Positions 28,091 to 36,082 of a stretch of DNA of 64,000 bases are shown in pieces. Within the stretch, counting starts at the first letter, position 1. Each line of letters starts with the position of its first letter. The notes beneath the pieces are model-generated. The model saw only the letters and a list, made by a program, of their open reading frames with translations, had not been told where the DNA came from and ran no database searches. Both the position numbers and the translations under genes were made by a program. Source of the stretch: Caldilineaceae bacterium (GTDB lineage Bacteria > Chloroflexota > Anaerolineae > Caldilineales > Caldilineaceae); the NCBI GenBank assembly GCA_019637695.1, contig JAHBVG010000017.1, positions 30,290 to 94,289 on the forward strand. Direction: 5' to 3'.

Positions 28091-28375
28091 TTAGTTGGTG
28101 GCAACGTTTTCCTGAATTTGATCTTCCTGCACCTTCTCTTGAATCCATAAGTTGAGCAGCGTCTGCGTCGATATTCCCCGGTGTTTGGCGATCTGCTGCG
28201 CTTTCTCCGCTAACTTACTATCGAGCGCAAATCTGAAAGATTGTGGCTGAAAGTCTATGTCAAACTCGACAGACTCAGTCTGCTCCCAAAACTCATCCAG
28301 ACTGTGCGTATCCCAAAATTCACCCATCTCCTCATAAGAAGCAGCCTGTGATAAAGAGCTCCTATTTTCGTGCAT
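28091..28375 (-). CDS. CopG/BrnA-type antitoxin, without an intact toxin
   Basis: 94 residues. The region GEFWDTHSLDEFWEQTESVEFDIDFQ is typical of the CopG antitoxin family paired with BrnT toxins, followed by a ribbon-helix-helix segment (SFRFALDSKLAEKAQQIAKHRGISTQTLLNLWIQEKV). The expected toxin lies directly upstream but only its last 33 codons remain (28362-28463). The gene is therefore a solitary antitoxin. Confidence 0.85.
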   Translation of the reverse strand: MHENRSSLSQAASYEEMGEFWDTHSLDEFWEQTESVEFDIDFQPQSFRFALDSKLAEKAQQIAKHRGISTQTLLNLWIQEKVQEDQIQENVATN

Positions 28376-28463
28376 AACGCCTCCGTTCCGACTGATCCAT
28401 ATCCCGTGCGGAAATCACCAATGCTCGTCCATCCTGTTTATGCACACAGAAAGCTCGTAATTT
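28362..28463 (-). pseudogene. BrnT-like toxin remnant (C-terminal 33 codons)
   Basis: Read from just after the TGA that ends the nucleotidyltransferase gene, the frame gives KLRAFCVHKQDGRALVISAR and then DMDQSERRRYARK, which matches the BrnT C-terminus (ISAR..., ERR.Y). There is no start codon and the N-terminal two thirds are gone. Its stop overlaps the antitoxin start, the usual BrnTA arrangement. Confidence 0.7.
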
Positions 28464-29204
28464 TCATAGCTCCACGTCCTGCCGTTCGCCCTCCCACGAG
28501 AAGAATCCAGTGACGCCCAGGATTCTTTGGGCGAATTCCTTCGCACAGGTGAAACGCTGCGCTGGATCTGCCTCAGTATAGAATCGCCGGGCCAGTTCAC
28601 CTAAAACTGGATCCAACGCCGCCAGCGCAGTAATCGTCTTTTTCGCTCGCGGCAGGGGATGATTAGCAGCCAGAAACGCGTATTGGATCATCTGTGGCAT
28701 GGCCTGCTCCAACAAAAAGAGCGCGTTGATCGGATCTTTGGCTTCAATGTCCAGGGCGTCTTCCAGCAAAGTGGCGGCCATATAGCGCTGCATGGTCAGC
28801 GCCGCCTCGGATAAACCCGGAGGCTGGTGCAGTTCTTGCGCTGCCTCGGCGCGCAAACGCTCTACCACATCGCCCCGGTTGAGGATCACCGCTCCGGTCG
28901 CCAGCATGTGCGCGGTGACGAATCGGCCTTCCTGGCGTTCGTCCACAAAGTAGCGCCGGATCATCTGGGGCGGGTTGACGAAGATCTCCGCAGGGACGCC
29001 GTTGAACCAGCGCTGTGCCCGTTGTCGCCACCCTTGCTCGTGGATCACATAGAGATCGAGATCGCTGGTCGCGTCTCCCTCGCCGCGCAGCACCGAGCCG
29101 CTGGCGATGAGGCCGACGGGATTATAGCGTTCGATGATGTAATCAACCGCCTGTTTCAAAGCTGTGGTATAGGGTTCGTGCAAAGGCGGAAAGTGGAGAT
29201 CCAT
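28464..29204 (-). CDS. Nucleotidyltransferase domain protein
   Basis: 246 residues. The N-terminal polymerase-beta fold has GLIASGSVLRGEGDATSDLDLYVI, with the GS motif and the DxD metal site. The C-terminal half is a helical HEPN-like region (MAATLLEDALDIEAKDPINALFLLEQAM). It could be a resistance-type or RNA-modifying nucleotidyltransferase; the substrate is unknown. It starts 6 bases after the methyltransferase stop codon, probably in one operon with it. Confidence 0.87.
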   Translation of the reverse strand: MDLHFPPLHEPYTTALKQAVDYIIERYNPVGLIASGSVLRGEGDATSDLDLYVIHEQGWRQRAQRWFNGVPAEIFVNPPQMIRRYFVDERQEGRFVTAHMLATGAVILNRGDVVERLRAEAAQELHQPPGLSEAALTMQRYMAATLLEDALDIEAKDPINALFLLEQAMPQMIQYAFLAANHPLPRAKKTITALAALDPVLGELARRFYTEADPAQRFTCAKEFAQRILGVTGFFSWEGERQDVEL

Positions 29205-29210
29205 GATCGG

Positions 29211-29999
29211 TTATGCATCCTCGCGTTCGGGCAGTTCAAAGGGGCGACGCCCACCGAAGACCGCCAGCTCGAAGGCTTTGAAGTAACAATCCACATCCTG
29301 AAAGCCAATCTGTCGCAGCCAGGCGCATTGGCGTTCCACCGATGTAAGCTGGTTAGCTGCTTTGTCCTCGCGGACATGGTAGGCTGCGGCGATCTCTTCG
29401 CGGCTTTTCGCATCCTCGCTGCCCACCTGGCTGGCCCACAACGAATCGATGAAAAAGTCATCGTGGCGCGCTTCCACCCACGGCGTGGATGAGGCCACGT
29501 GTTCCATATTCACAAAGACGCCGCCCGGCTTGAGCAGATCGAAGACGTCGGCGTAGATCTGCTGCTTCTTGGCGTCGGGTTGATGGTGGATCGAGTAGCC
29601 CGACACTATAACGTCAAAAGGACCGCGTGCCGCCACCATATCAAACCAGGATGGCTCGCTGTAATCCAATGTGGTCAAATGCAGCGCGTGGCTGTATTCT
29701 TTGAGATTGCGCAGGGCGGCCTGGATCATGGGCGTGGAAAAATCGACAAGCACGCCGCTCGCCTCCGGGTATTCGGTGAGGATCGTCGCCGCCAGAATGC
29801 CATCCCCGCAGCCGAGGTCGAGGAAATTTTCCACCGGCTGGCCGCGGCCCTCGATCACGCGCATCATCACATCGATCTGCGCCTCGGCCATGGGAACGCC
29901 TTTACGCACCCGTCCAAGGTAACGTTCAACCAGCGCCGCTTTCTTCCAGACCGTGGCGTCGGTGCCGATTCTATTCTCCTGTGCTGTCGATTCAGTCAC
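29211..29999 (-). CDS. SAM-dependent class I methyltransferase
   Basis: 262 residues. Motif I is NFLDLGCGDGILAATIL, then VLVDFSTPMIQAAL, FDVIVSGYSIHHQPD and LLKPGGVFVNMEH, a standard class I fold. The acceptor substrate is unknown. A GTG start at 29999 overlaps the stop of the Rieske-like gene by 8 bases; the frame also extends upstream to 30128 inside that gene. It forms an apparent operon with the preceding Rieske-like gene and the nucleotidyltransferase. Confidence 0.87.
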   Translation of the reverse strand: MTESTAQENRIGTDATVWKKAALVERYLGRVRKGVPMAEAQIDVMMRVIEGRGQPVENFLDLGCGDGILAATILTEYPEASGVLVDFSTPMIQAALRNLKEYSHALHLTTLDYSEPSWFDMVAARGPFDVIVSGYSIHHQPDAKKQQIYADVFDLLKPGGVFVNMEHVASSTPWVEARHDDFFIDSLWASQVGSEDAKSREEIAAAYHVREDKAANQLTSVERQCAWLRQIGFQDVDCYFKAFELAVFGGRRPFELPEREDA

Positions 30000-30558
30000 A
30001 ATGATTTTGGCTCTCTGCCGGAATAAAGCGGTAGTTCTCCCAGGGATGGCTATAGTCGGCTGCTGATGCAAAAGCGCACGAAGGCTGGCCTGGAATGCGT
30101 GTCGAGAGATTAACCCGAATCTTCCCATTTACTACCTGGGATGTGTAACGATCCAATCCACGTGGCGCAGGGCCAAACTGATACGCACCGGTGATCGAAA
30201 AACGGGTGCCAAGACATGGATCGGAAAACATCTGCAATGATTCTTCCCATACCACTTGGCAACGCACTGTAGGATGGGTTGTGTGAGGGTCGAGTACGTA
30301 GAGTTCTTGTCCAGTGTTTACAATCCAAAGCTTCACTTTTGATTCGGTGAAGAGAACAGGTTTATCGATCTCAAAGTGATCTATGTGCCCAACCTCAACA
30401 GTCTCGGCCCGTGGCATCGCAAATTTATAGACCATCGCAGCAATGCTTGCACCAAACAACAGCAAGATTGTCAACAGTGCATAAAGGGCGACTTCGCGGA
30501 TTTTCGCTGGGTCACTTCGGTCCCCGAGCATACCGTTCGTGTTGGATGAAGCGGACAT
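29992..30558 (-). CDS. Membrane-anchored Rieske-fold protein lacking all [2Fe-2S] ligands
   Basis: 188 residues with one N-terminal membrane helix (about 23-45) and an external domain. Residues 95-145 align without gaps to Rieske proteins of cytochrome bc complexes (W104-E105-E106-S, GTRFSITGAY, FGPAPRGLDRY). The cluster motifs CTHLGC and CPCHGS read HPTVRC and DPCLGT: both ligand cysteines and both histidines are replaced (H95, T97, D113, L116), while the two cysteines that form the structural disulphide (C100, C115) remain. The protein should fold but hold no iron-sulphur cluster. AGAGGAAAG precedes ATG 30558. No other bc-complex gene is nearby; the role is unknown. Confidence 0.85.
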   Translation of the reverse strand: MSASSNTNGMLGDRSDPAKIREVALYALLTILLLFGASIAAMVYKFAMPRAETVEVGHIDHFEIDKPVLFTESKVKLWIVNTGQELYVLDPHTTHPTVRCQVVWEESLQMFSDPCLGTRFSITGAYQFGPAPRGLDRYTSQVVNGKIRVNLSTRIPGQPSCAFASAADYSHPWENYRFIPAESQNHCD

Positions 30559-30582
30559 AAGACTTTCCTCTAATATCAAAAC

Positions 30583-31104
30583 CTACTCGTAATAGTCAGG
30601 GCAGATGAACCTGGCCAGGGCATAAGTCAGCGCAACCTCCAATGCTTCGCTACGGCTGACAAGACCATCGGTGAAGATACCAATGGCACCTTGATTTTGG
30701 CGTACATTCTTCAACCCGCTGAATCGATCCATTTCAGGGCCGAGTTCCTCACCAGCGCGTAGCCGTTCGGCAATAGATTCTGGTAGCAACACGCTCCCGC
30801 CGCCACCAATTCCAAGTCGGCCTTTTCGATCCACCACCGCGCCCCAGCCGGTGGTAAACATACCAAATGGCGTGTCCTCTATGCCGCCTTCCACACCCAT
30901 GCCAATCTCGGCATCCGCGGCAAGGAGTGCAGCTTTAGCCCGGTTGATCGCCCCGCGGATCGTTTCCTCATCATTCATAGGCTGTGCAGCCACACCTGAC
31001 GCCACTTCTGCGGCAACGATCTGCGCCTGCGGCCAGACCTTGCGTGCAGCTCGTTCTGCCGCCTGAATTTTGGTTGGGTTAGTCGAACCAATGGCGATTT
31101 TCAT
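30583..31104 (-). CDS. yjjX: Inosine/xanthosine triphosphatase (YjjX/DUF84 family)
   Basis: 173 residues. It hydrolyses non-canonical ITP and XTP to keep them out of nucleic acids. The N-terminus KIAIGSTNPTKIQAAERAA and the central GMGVEGGIED and FTTGWGAVVDR segments are family marks, with FSGLKNVRQNQGAIGIFTDGLVSR near the end. Length is normal. The ATG sits only a few bases downstream of a long repeat and has no recognisable ribosome binding site. Confidence 0.92.
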   Translation of the reverse strand: MKIAIGSTNPTKIQAAERAARKVWPQAQIVAAEVASGVAAQPMNDEETIRGAINRAKAALLAADAEIGMGVEGGIEDTPFGMFTTGWGAVVDRKGRLGIGGGGSVLLPESIAERLRAGEELGPEMDRFSGLKNVRQNQGAIGIFTDGLVSRSEALEVALTYALARFICPDYYE

Positions 31105-31110
31105 AGTTGG

Positions 31111-31256
31111 TGATTAGGGACTGGGGATCGGGGACTGGGGATCGGGTCAAGTTTCTGAAATCTCCTAATCACCCAATCTCAGTTATAGCGATTGGGCGAT
31201 TAGGAGATTCGGGATTCTGTACGAGATCCCAGTCCCCGATCCCCAGTCCCCAGTCT
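31111..31256. repeat. Composite nested short-word hairpin (about 146 bp)
   Basis: Outer arms of GGGGATCGGGGACTGGGG and CCCAGTCCCCGATCCCCAG words; inner arms GAAATCTCCTAATCACCC and GCGATTGGGCGATTAGGAG. It separates leuD from yjjX and has the same plan as 23128 and 49088. Confidence 0.85.
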
Positions 31257-31257
31257 C

Positions 31258-31848
31258 TCAATATACCGGCATCGCCTCGAAACGGCTGATCGCCTCGTCT
31301 TTGTCGAGCAGGTAGCCCATGTCGTCCAATCCGCGCAGCAGACAGTGTTTGCGGAAGGGATCGATGTCGAAGCCCAATTGTTGACCATCGGGCAGGATGA
31401 CAATCTGGTTTTCCAAATCGACAGTGATAGTCGTCTCTGGCTCTTCCTCGATCAAATCGAGGAGCATGTTCACCGTCGCTTCGGGCAGGGTAACGGGCAG
31501 CAGCCCGTTTTTGAGGCTGTTGTTATAAAAGATGTCGGCAAAGCCAGGGCTGATCACGGCGCGGAAACCATATTCGGTCAGCGCCCAGACTGCATGTTCG
31601 CGGCTCGATCCGCTGCCGAAATTGCGCCCGGCGATCAGCACTTCCGCGCCCTGATGCTCTGGATGGTTGAGGACAAAGTTCGGGTTGGCCGATCCGTCGG
31701 CGTTGTAGCGCCACGCCGAAAAGAGGCCCGCGCCCATCCCTTCTTTGGTCACCGCCGTCAGATAACGCGCGGGGATGATCTGGTCCGTATCCACATTTTC
31801 CGCCCGCAGAGGAAGAGCGGTAGTGGTGAGTTTGGTAAATGGTTGCAT
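31258..31848 (-). CDS. leuD: 3-isopropylmalate dehydratase small subunit
   Basis: 196 residues. It forms the swivel subunit of isopropylmalate isomerase with LeuC. ENVDTDQIIPARYL at the N-terminus and GRNFGSGSSREHAVWALTEYGFRAV are signatures. It starts 7 bases after the stop of the aspartic-protease-like gene and is separated from leuC by about 2.5 kb of small cassettes, unlike the usual adjacent leuCD. It is shared between leucine and citramalate pathways. Confidence 0.96.
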   Translation of the reverse strand: MQPFTKLTTTALPLRAENVDTDQIIPARYLTAVTKEGMGAGLFSAWRYNADGSANPNFVLNHPEHQGAEVLIAGRNFGSGSSREHAVWALTEYGFRAVISPGFADIFYNNSLKNGLLPVTLPEATVNMLLDLIEEEPETTITVDLENQIVILPDGQQLGFDIDPFRKHCLLRGLDDMGYLLDKDEAISRFEAMPVY

Positions 31849-31855
31849 GGTAATG

Positions 31856-32236
31856 TCAATCCTTCAGTTCAAGAGTTTGTGCTGGTCCGTTGAGCACCAC
31901 GAGTAATCTATTGAGTATGTTTCTGCCGATGATAACTTCGTCGCTCAATTCATCTGCGACGATTTCGATGACAGGCAATCGTATTGCACCAATGCCAACG
32001 TCAAGATAATGAATGTCGACGATACGCCTTTCTCCCCATGCACTGCGCAGAACCTTGCGATCATCGACCTGGATAGGCAACCCCTGTAGGTAGTATGATG
32101 GAACAATGGTTGCGTCTGCCCCACTATCGACGAAGGCAGTCACTGGCCCTATGAAATAGGAGCTTTCTGGAAGAGCCAGGTGAATTTTCATGCTTGGCGC
32201 TGGTGGTTCGTAACTTGTATCGTACGCGAACTTCAC
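31856..32236 (-). CDS. Retropepsin-like aspartic protease domain protein
   Basis: 126 residues. VTAFVDSGADATIVPSYYL has the catalytic DSGA motif, and VIIGRNILNRLLVVLNG is the second conserved block (usually IGRDxLN). This is the clan AA, single-domain, presumably dimeric. It begins with a GTG that overlaps the stop of the RHH/DUF5678 gene. The pairing with a ribbon-helix-helix protein resembles a two-gene addiction or regulatory cassette, but the function of such pairs is not established to my knowledge. Confidence 0.85.
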   Translation of the reverse strand: MKFAYDTSYEPPAPSMKIHLALPESSYFIGPVTAFVDSGADATIVPSYYLQGLPIQVDDRKVLRSAWGERRIVDIHYLDVGIGAIRLPVIEIVADELSDEVIIGRNILNRLLVVLNGPAQTLELKD

Positions 32237-32607
32237 GATGAGATCTTACCTCTGCTAGGTGTTCGTATTTGAATCTCTGGATTGGGATCTGCTTTGACCT
32301 GACGGATCAACACGGGTGTTTGTCCATACTTGGCGCGTACCCTTGTATACAACGCTACACGATCCAGATCTTTGTCTACGATTTCACCCTCATGCACTGC
32401 CACCCAGTGGTTTGGAATTGTATGCCAAAGGGAGGCATGCACGCGGTTGTATGCCTCAATTTCTCGGTCAATGATTTGGCGTTGTTGGGTATGCAGATAT
32501 TGTTCTACTGCTTCATTGACCAGATCGGAAATGCTCTTCTGGTTTTGATAGGCAGTTTCCTGCAACTTTTCGTTGAGGTCCGCTCTCAACTGAATTGTAT
32601 TTGTCAT
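32233..32607 (-). CDS. Ribbon-helix-helix protein with DUF5678-like C-terminus
   Basis: 124 residues. The N-terminal 45 residues (TIQLRADLNEKLQETAYQNQKSISDLVNEAVEQYL) are a ribbon-helix-helix DNA-binding domain. The C-terminal part HWVAVHEGEIVDKDLDRVALYTRVRAKYGQTPVLI resembles DUF5678. The ATG at 32607 is favoured over the TTG at 32613 by spacing to AGGCAGG. It overlaps the aspartic protease gene by 4 bases and is likely the regulator of the pair. Confidence 0.83.
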   Translation of the reverse strand: MTNTIQLRADLNEKLQETAYQNQKSISDLVNEAVEQYLHTQQRQIIDREIEAYNRVHASLWHTIPNHWVAVHEGEIVDKDLDRVALYTRVRAKYGQTPVLIRQVKADPNPEIQIRTPSRGKISS

Positions 32608-32680
32608 TATCAACCTGCCTTAACAGTGACTTCTGGTCCATATGCATATTGCGCGATGGGGAAGAGCAGAGGTGTTGATT

Positions 32681-32893
32681 TTAGTGGATGGTTGCATGAA
32701 TAATCCTCGCGCGCTCATTTTCTATTAGTGTCAGCCTGTTAATGCTGTTAAGGACTGGCACCATGGAGATTGCGACTATAATAAAAGCTATAATAGCCAA
32801 CCCTCCTAGATCGCTCCGCGTCATTATTCCGATGATAAGAATTAGAAATGCGATACCGAAAATTACCATGCACCCAGTCGGCAATTTATTCAT
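32681..32893 (-). CDS. Small two-helix membrane protein
   Basis: 70 residues: two hydrophobic helices (VIFGIAFLILIIGIM and LAIIAFIIVAISMVPVL) with a charged C-terminus. A run of seven G precedes the ATG by 9 bases and may serve as ribosome binding site. There is no family match that I recognise. It could be a small membrane protein of the surrounding cassettes or a chance frame. Confidence 0.45.
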   Translation of the reverse strand: MNKLPTGCMVIFGIAFLILIIGIMTRSDLGGLAIIAFIIVAISMVPVLNSINRLTLIENERARIIHATIH

Positions 32894-32948
32894 TCTGATT
32901 ACCCCCCCTGTACTTGTCTGGCTAAACCAAAAGGTCAGCTTAGCTTGG

Positions 32949-33151
32949 CTACTCGGATTGCTTATTACCGGCTAACCTCGTCTTCTGCAATTCTTCGGCA
33001 AACTGCTGAAGCTCCATTAGGCGGCGAAGACTTTTCTTCATACGTTAGCTTCAGATTCTCGCGGTCAACGTTCGATCAATATCTTTTTGTAGGCTTCAAC
33101 GACTGGATCGGGTTCAAGGGGCTGATCCCAAAAGCTTGTGCTATCGTTCAT
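32949..33151 (-). pseudogene. Decayed antitoxin-like gene (several frameshifts)
   Basis: The minus strand starts with RBS plus ATG inside the end of the HAD gene and reads MNDSTSFWDQPLEPDPVVEAYKK, then frame changes lead to DIDRTL, ENLKLTYEE and finally LRRLMELQQFAEELQKTRLAG followed by a stop at 32949. Joined, these pieces match a family of small proteins (DPVVEAYKRDIDRTL...RENLKLT.EER) that accompany nucleotidyltransferase cassettes. At least three frame changes make it non-functional. Confidence 0.6.
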
Positions 33152-33836
33152 CTACCTTCATCCTTGCTGCATCGACCTGCCCCAACAACGTCTCCAACGG
33201 CAGGCTTTCCAGTGAGGACAACATCATATCCCCGGCGGCGAAGACCATCTGCCGTGTCATCGGATTGGGGATGGTAACGCAGAAGATCCCCGCTCGCTTC
33301 GCTGCCAACGCGCCGTTTGGCGAATCCTCGAAGGCGATGGCCTCATCCGCGCAGACACCTAACTTATCGAGCGCCCGCAGGTAGAGCGTCGGGTCCGGCT
33401 TGACCTGCTCCACATCGTCCGAACAGTTGGTGCAATCGAAGAACCTATCGATTTGGAGGTGGCGCAGATGTCCTTCCACCCAACTCCGCGAAGAACTCGA
33501 CGCCACGCCCAGCCTCAACCCTAGTCTTTTGGCCTCGTGGAGATAGCTCTCCACGCCGGGCAAGATCGGTTCATCGGCGATCAACCGGGAGAAGCGCGCC
33601 CGACGTTGCGCTTGGAGCGCGGCGCGGTCAACGACCTCACCGCTCAGTTCAGCCAAATAATCGTAGGGATCGAAGACATTGGCCGTGCCAATACATTCGC
33701 TCCACTTGGCAAATGGAAGATCACATCCAAAGGTCTGGTAGATCTCCCGCCAGGATTGATACTCAGGACTTTCGGTGTCGAGGATCAGCCCGTCAAAATC
33801 GAAAATCAGCGCTCGAATCAAAGATCGTCTCTCCAC
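33141..33836 (-). CDS. HAD superfamily hydrolase, subfamily IA (beta-phosphoglucomutase-like)
   Basis: 231 residues. Motif I LIFDFDGLILDTE contains the nucleophile Asp and acid/base Asp, motif II is VASSSS, the Lys is in VKPDPTLYL and motif IV is AFEDSPNGALAAKRAG. The small helical C1 cap is typical of phosphoglycolate or hexose-phosphate phosphatases. It begins with GTG 33836 overlapping the DUF2442 gene by 19 bases, although a TTG slightly downstream is also possible. The substrate is unknown. Confidence 0.88.
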   Translation of the reverse strand: MERRSLIRALIFDFDGLILDTESPEYQSWREIYQTFGCDLPFAKWSECIGTANVFDPYDYLAELSGEVVDRAALQAQRRARFSRLIADEPILPGVESYLHEAKRLGLRLGVASSSSRSWVEGHLRHLQIDRFFDCTNCSDDVEQVKPDPTLYLRALDKLGVCADEAIAFEDSPNGALAAKRAGIFCVTIPNPMTRQMVFAAGDMMLSSLESLPLETLLGQVDAARMKVDER

Positions 33837-34162
33837 TTGCGCAGATCATTCTCGTACAGGTCCGCAATCGGAAAGCAGAGATCGTAGTCATTCCACTGGA
33901 GATCCCCATCCTCCACGCTGAACTGCTGGAACAGTACTGGATCTAGATATTTGCGGATTAGTGGATTCAGCGAACTTTGCAGGAATGGCTCAAAATCTAC
34001 AATTTGTATGTGACCATCGTTGAACCAGATCTGCAACTTATATCCATTCAGGTATGCGACAGACACGATTTCAACTACTGCACCTTCCGACAATCTTACC
34101 GCAGCCGGCGCGTAATCCGCTTGACCTGAATGGGTTTGTGAAGAACGAAGTAATCGATCCAT
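33818..34162 (-). CDS. DUF2442 protein
   Basis: 114 residues as the longest frame. The DUF2442 core VEIVSVAYLNGYKLQIWFNDGHIQIVDFEPFL occupies the middle, and the C-terminus is acidic. The first 25 residues overlap the DUF4160 gene, so a TTG near 34094 may be the true start. DUF4160 and DUF2442 genes commonly travel together and are suspected toxin-antitoxin pairs; the activity is unproven. Confidence 0.8.
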   Translation of the reverse strand: MDRLLRSSQTHSGQADYAPAAVRLSEGAVVEIVSVAYLNGYKLQIWFNDGHIQIVDFEPFLQSSLNPLIRKYLDPVLFQQFSVEDGDLQWNDYDLCFPIADLYENDLRKWRDDL

Positions 34163-34401
34163 TTTTGTACAATCTCCTCTGCATGTTCCTCTACGAGTGT
34201 TCGGAAATCACCAAGTTGGGACGTTGGCAGCGGCTCTTTCCCTCGGACGGGTGAATAGCGAATTTCGACAATGCGACCATTCTCGATGATGAATTCCGCC
34301 CTGCTTTCGTAACCCTGGTATTTGCCATGAACGTGAACAGGTTCATGCTCATTCGAGTAGAAAAGCACGATTAGACCGAAATACTCGTAAAGCTTTGGCA
34401 T
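34096..34401 (-). CDS. DUF4160 protein
   Basis: 101 residues. The N-terminal LYEYFGLIVLFYSNEHEPVHVHGKYQGYESRAEFIIENG is the DUF4160 signature (HxPxHVH). It starts 4 bases after the leuC stop codon and is followed by DUF2442, its usual partner. The pair is one of the small cassettes lying between leuC and leuD. Confidence 0.87.
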   Translation of the reverse strand: MPKLYEYFGLIVLFYSNEHEPVHVHGKYQGYESRAEFIIENGRIVEIRYSPVRGKEPLPTSQLGDFRTLVEEHAEEIVQKWIDYFVLHKPIQVKRITRRLR

Positions 34402-34405
34402 TGGA

Positions 34406-35830
34406 CTATGCGAGTGTCGCTTCTTTCATCTCCTCGCGGACGTCGACGACGCGCCCGTTGATCGCCGCCGCCGCCGCCATAATCGGACTCATGAGCAGCG
34501 AGCGTGAACCCGGTCCTTGCCGCCCGCGGAAGTTGCGGTTGCTGGTGCTGGCAACATACTTGCCCGCGCCTGCCTTGTCGTCGTTCATAGCCAGACACAT
34601 GCTACAACCCGCGCCGCGCCATTCAAAACCGGCCTCGCTGAAAATGCGATCCAATCCTTCGGCCTCGGCCTGCGCCTTCACTGCTTTGGAGCCGGGCACG
34701 ACCAGCGCCTGCACTTTGTCGGAAACTTTGCGCCCGCGCACAATTTGCGCAGCCTCGCGCAGATCCTCAATGCGGCTGTTGGTGCACGAGCCGATAAAGA
34801 CAATATCCACCGGCTGGCCTTCCATCGATTGGCCCTCTTGTAGCCCCATGTACTCCAGCGCGCTGATCAGACTGCGGCGCTCGGCGGGATCGTCCAACTC
34901 GTCTACTGTGGGGATGCGACCGGTGACGGCCACGCCCTGCCCCGGATTCGTACCATACGTCACCATCGGCGCGAGCTGTCCAGCATCGAGGAAGAGTTCG
35001 CGGTCGAAGATGGCGTCCTCGTCGGTGTAGAGGGTCTGCCAATAGGCTACGGCCCGATCCCACTCCTTGCCCTTGGGCGCGTAAGGACGACCATTGATAT
35101 AGTCGAAGGTCGTCTGATCGGGGGCGATCATACCGGCGCGGGCGCCGCCCTCAATGCTCATGTTGCAGATCGTCATGCGATTAGCCATGCTCAAGTTGCG
35201 GATGGCCGCCCCCCGATACTCGAAGACGTAGCCCGCGCCGCCGCCCGCGCCGTTCTTGGCGATGATGGCAAGGATAATATCCTTGGCGGTGACGCCGAAG
35301 CCCAACTCCCCGTCCACGGTGATGGCGAAGGTCTTGGGTCTGGATTGCATCAGGCATTGGGTCGCCAGCACATGCCCGACTTCGCTGGTGCCGATGCCAA
35401 AGGCCAGCGCGCCGAACGCGCCGTGGGTGCTGGTGTGACTATCCCCGCAGACGATGGTCATGCCCGGCTGGGTGATACCCATCTCCGGCCCCACCACATG
35501 GACGATCCCCTGCACGTCGCCCTCAATATCGAAGAGGGTGACGCCGAAATCCCGGCAATTCTGGCGCAGCGTGCGCACCTGGGTGGCGGCGTCGCTCGGC
35601 CACAGATCAATCGAAACGCCCTGCCGCGTGGGGATGGCGTGATCCATCGTCGCGAAGGTCTTGTCCGGGCGGCGGACCTTCAGCCCGCGCTCGCGCAGTT
35701 CCGCGAACGCCTGCGGCGACGTCACCTCGTGGACCAAATGCGCGTCGATGTAGAGTACCACCGGCGCGCCGGGGTCCTCGGCCACAACGTGCGCGTCCCA
35801 TACTTTTTCAAAGAGTGTTTTCCCTGCCAC
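34406..35830 (-). CDS. leuC: 3-isopropylmalate dehydratase large subunit
   Basis: 474 residues. An aconitase-family subunit that isomerises isopropylmalate, and in this context also citramalate. [27 protein letters not shown] is typical, and the [4Fe-4S] cysteines are in [13 protein letters not shown] and [14 protein letters not shown] at 35830 with GAGGAG 7 bases upstream is the best start (protein begins [12 protein letters not shown]). It works with leuD 2.5 kb downstream. Confidence 0.96.
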   Translation of the reverse strand: MAGKTLFEKVWDAHVVAEDPGAPVVLYIDAHLVHEVTSPQAFAELRERGLKVRRPDKTFATMDHAIPTRQGVSIDLWPSDAATQVRTLRQNCRDFGVTLFDIEGDVQGIVHVVGPEMGITQPGMTIVCGDSHTSTHGAFGALAFGIGTSEVGHVLATQCLMQSRPKTFAITVDGELGFGVTAKDIILAIIAKNGAGGGAGYVFEYRGAAIRNLSMANRMTICNMSIEGGARAGMIAPDQTTFDYINGRPYAPKGKEWDRAVAYWQTLYTDEDAIFDRELFLDAGQLAPMVTYGTNPGQGVAVTGRIPTVDELDDPAERRSLISALEYMGLQEGQSMEGQPVDIVFIGSCTNSRIEDLREAAQIVRGRKVSDKVQALVVPGSKAVKAQAEAEGLDRIFSEAGFEWRGAGCSMCLAMNDDKAGAGKYVASTSNRNFRGRQGPGSRSLLMSPIMAAAAAINGRVVDVREEMKEATLA

Positions 35831-35845
35831 GTACAATCTCCTCGC

Positions 35846-36082
35846 TTAGTGATCTCTTTCGGAATTCTGAGCCGATCGTTCGGCTTGATAGTGATAAACT
35901 TCGGATAATGCTTCTTCCAAAGTTTGGTTTTCAATAGCTAGCTGGCGCTCTGCTGTATAATCGCCCAGTCCTGCCGTGAATTGGTTGAGAAAGCGGACCG
36001 TATTTACCAATCCTAGTTCCTGGTAAAGGAGCCGAAGCGCTTTCTGTGTGATTTCAGTTAAGGGTTGTGTTTCTGCAATCAT
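35846..36082 (-). CDS. Small helical protein, putative antitoxin of a PIN cassette
   Basis: 78 residues, helical and acidic (QKALRLLYQELGLVNTVRFLNQFTAGLGDYT, then a Glu/Gln-rich tail). It overlaps the stop of the PIN-domain gene by 4 bases (ATGA). Small proteins of this kind often accompany PIN toxins. The partner toxin is damaged (36079-36493). Confidence 0.75.
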   Translation of the reverse strand: MIAETQPLTEITQKALRLLYQELGLVNTVRFLNQFTAGLGDYTAERQLAIENQTLEEALSEVYHYQAERSAQNSERDH

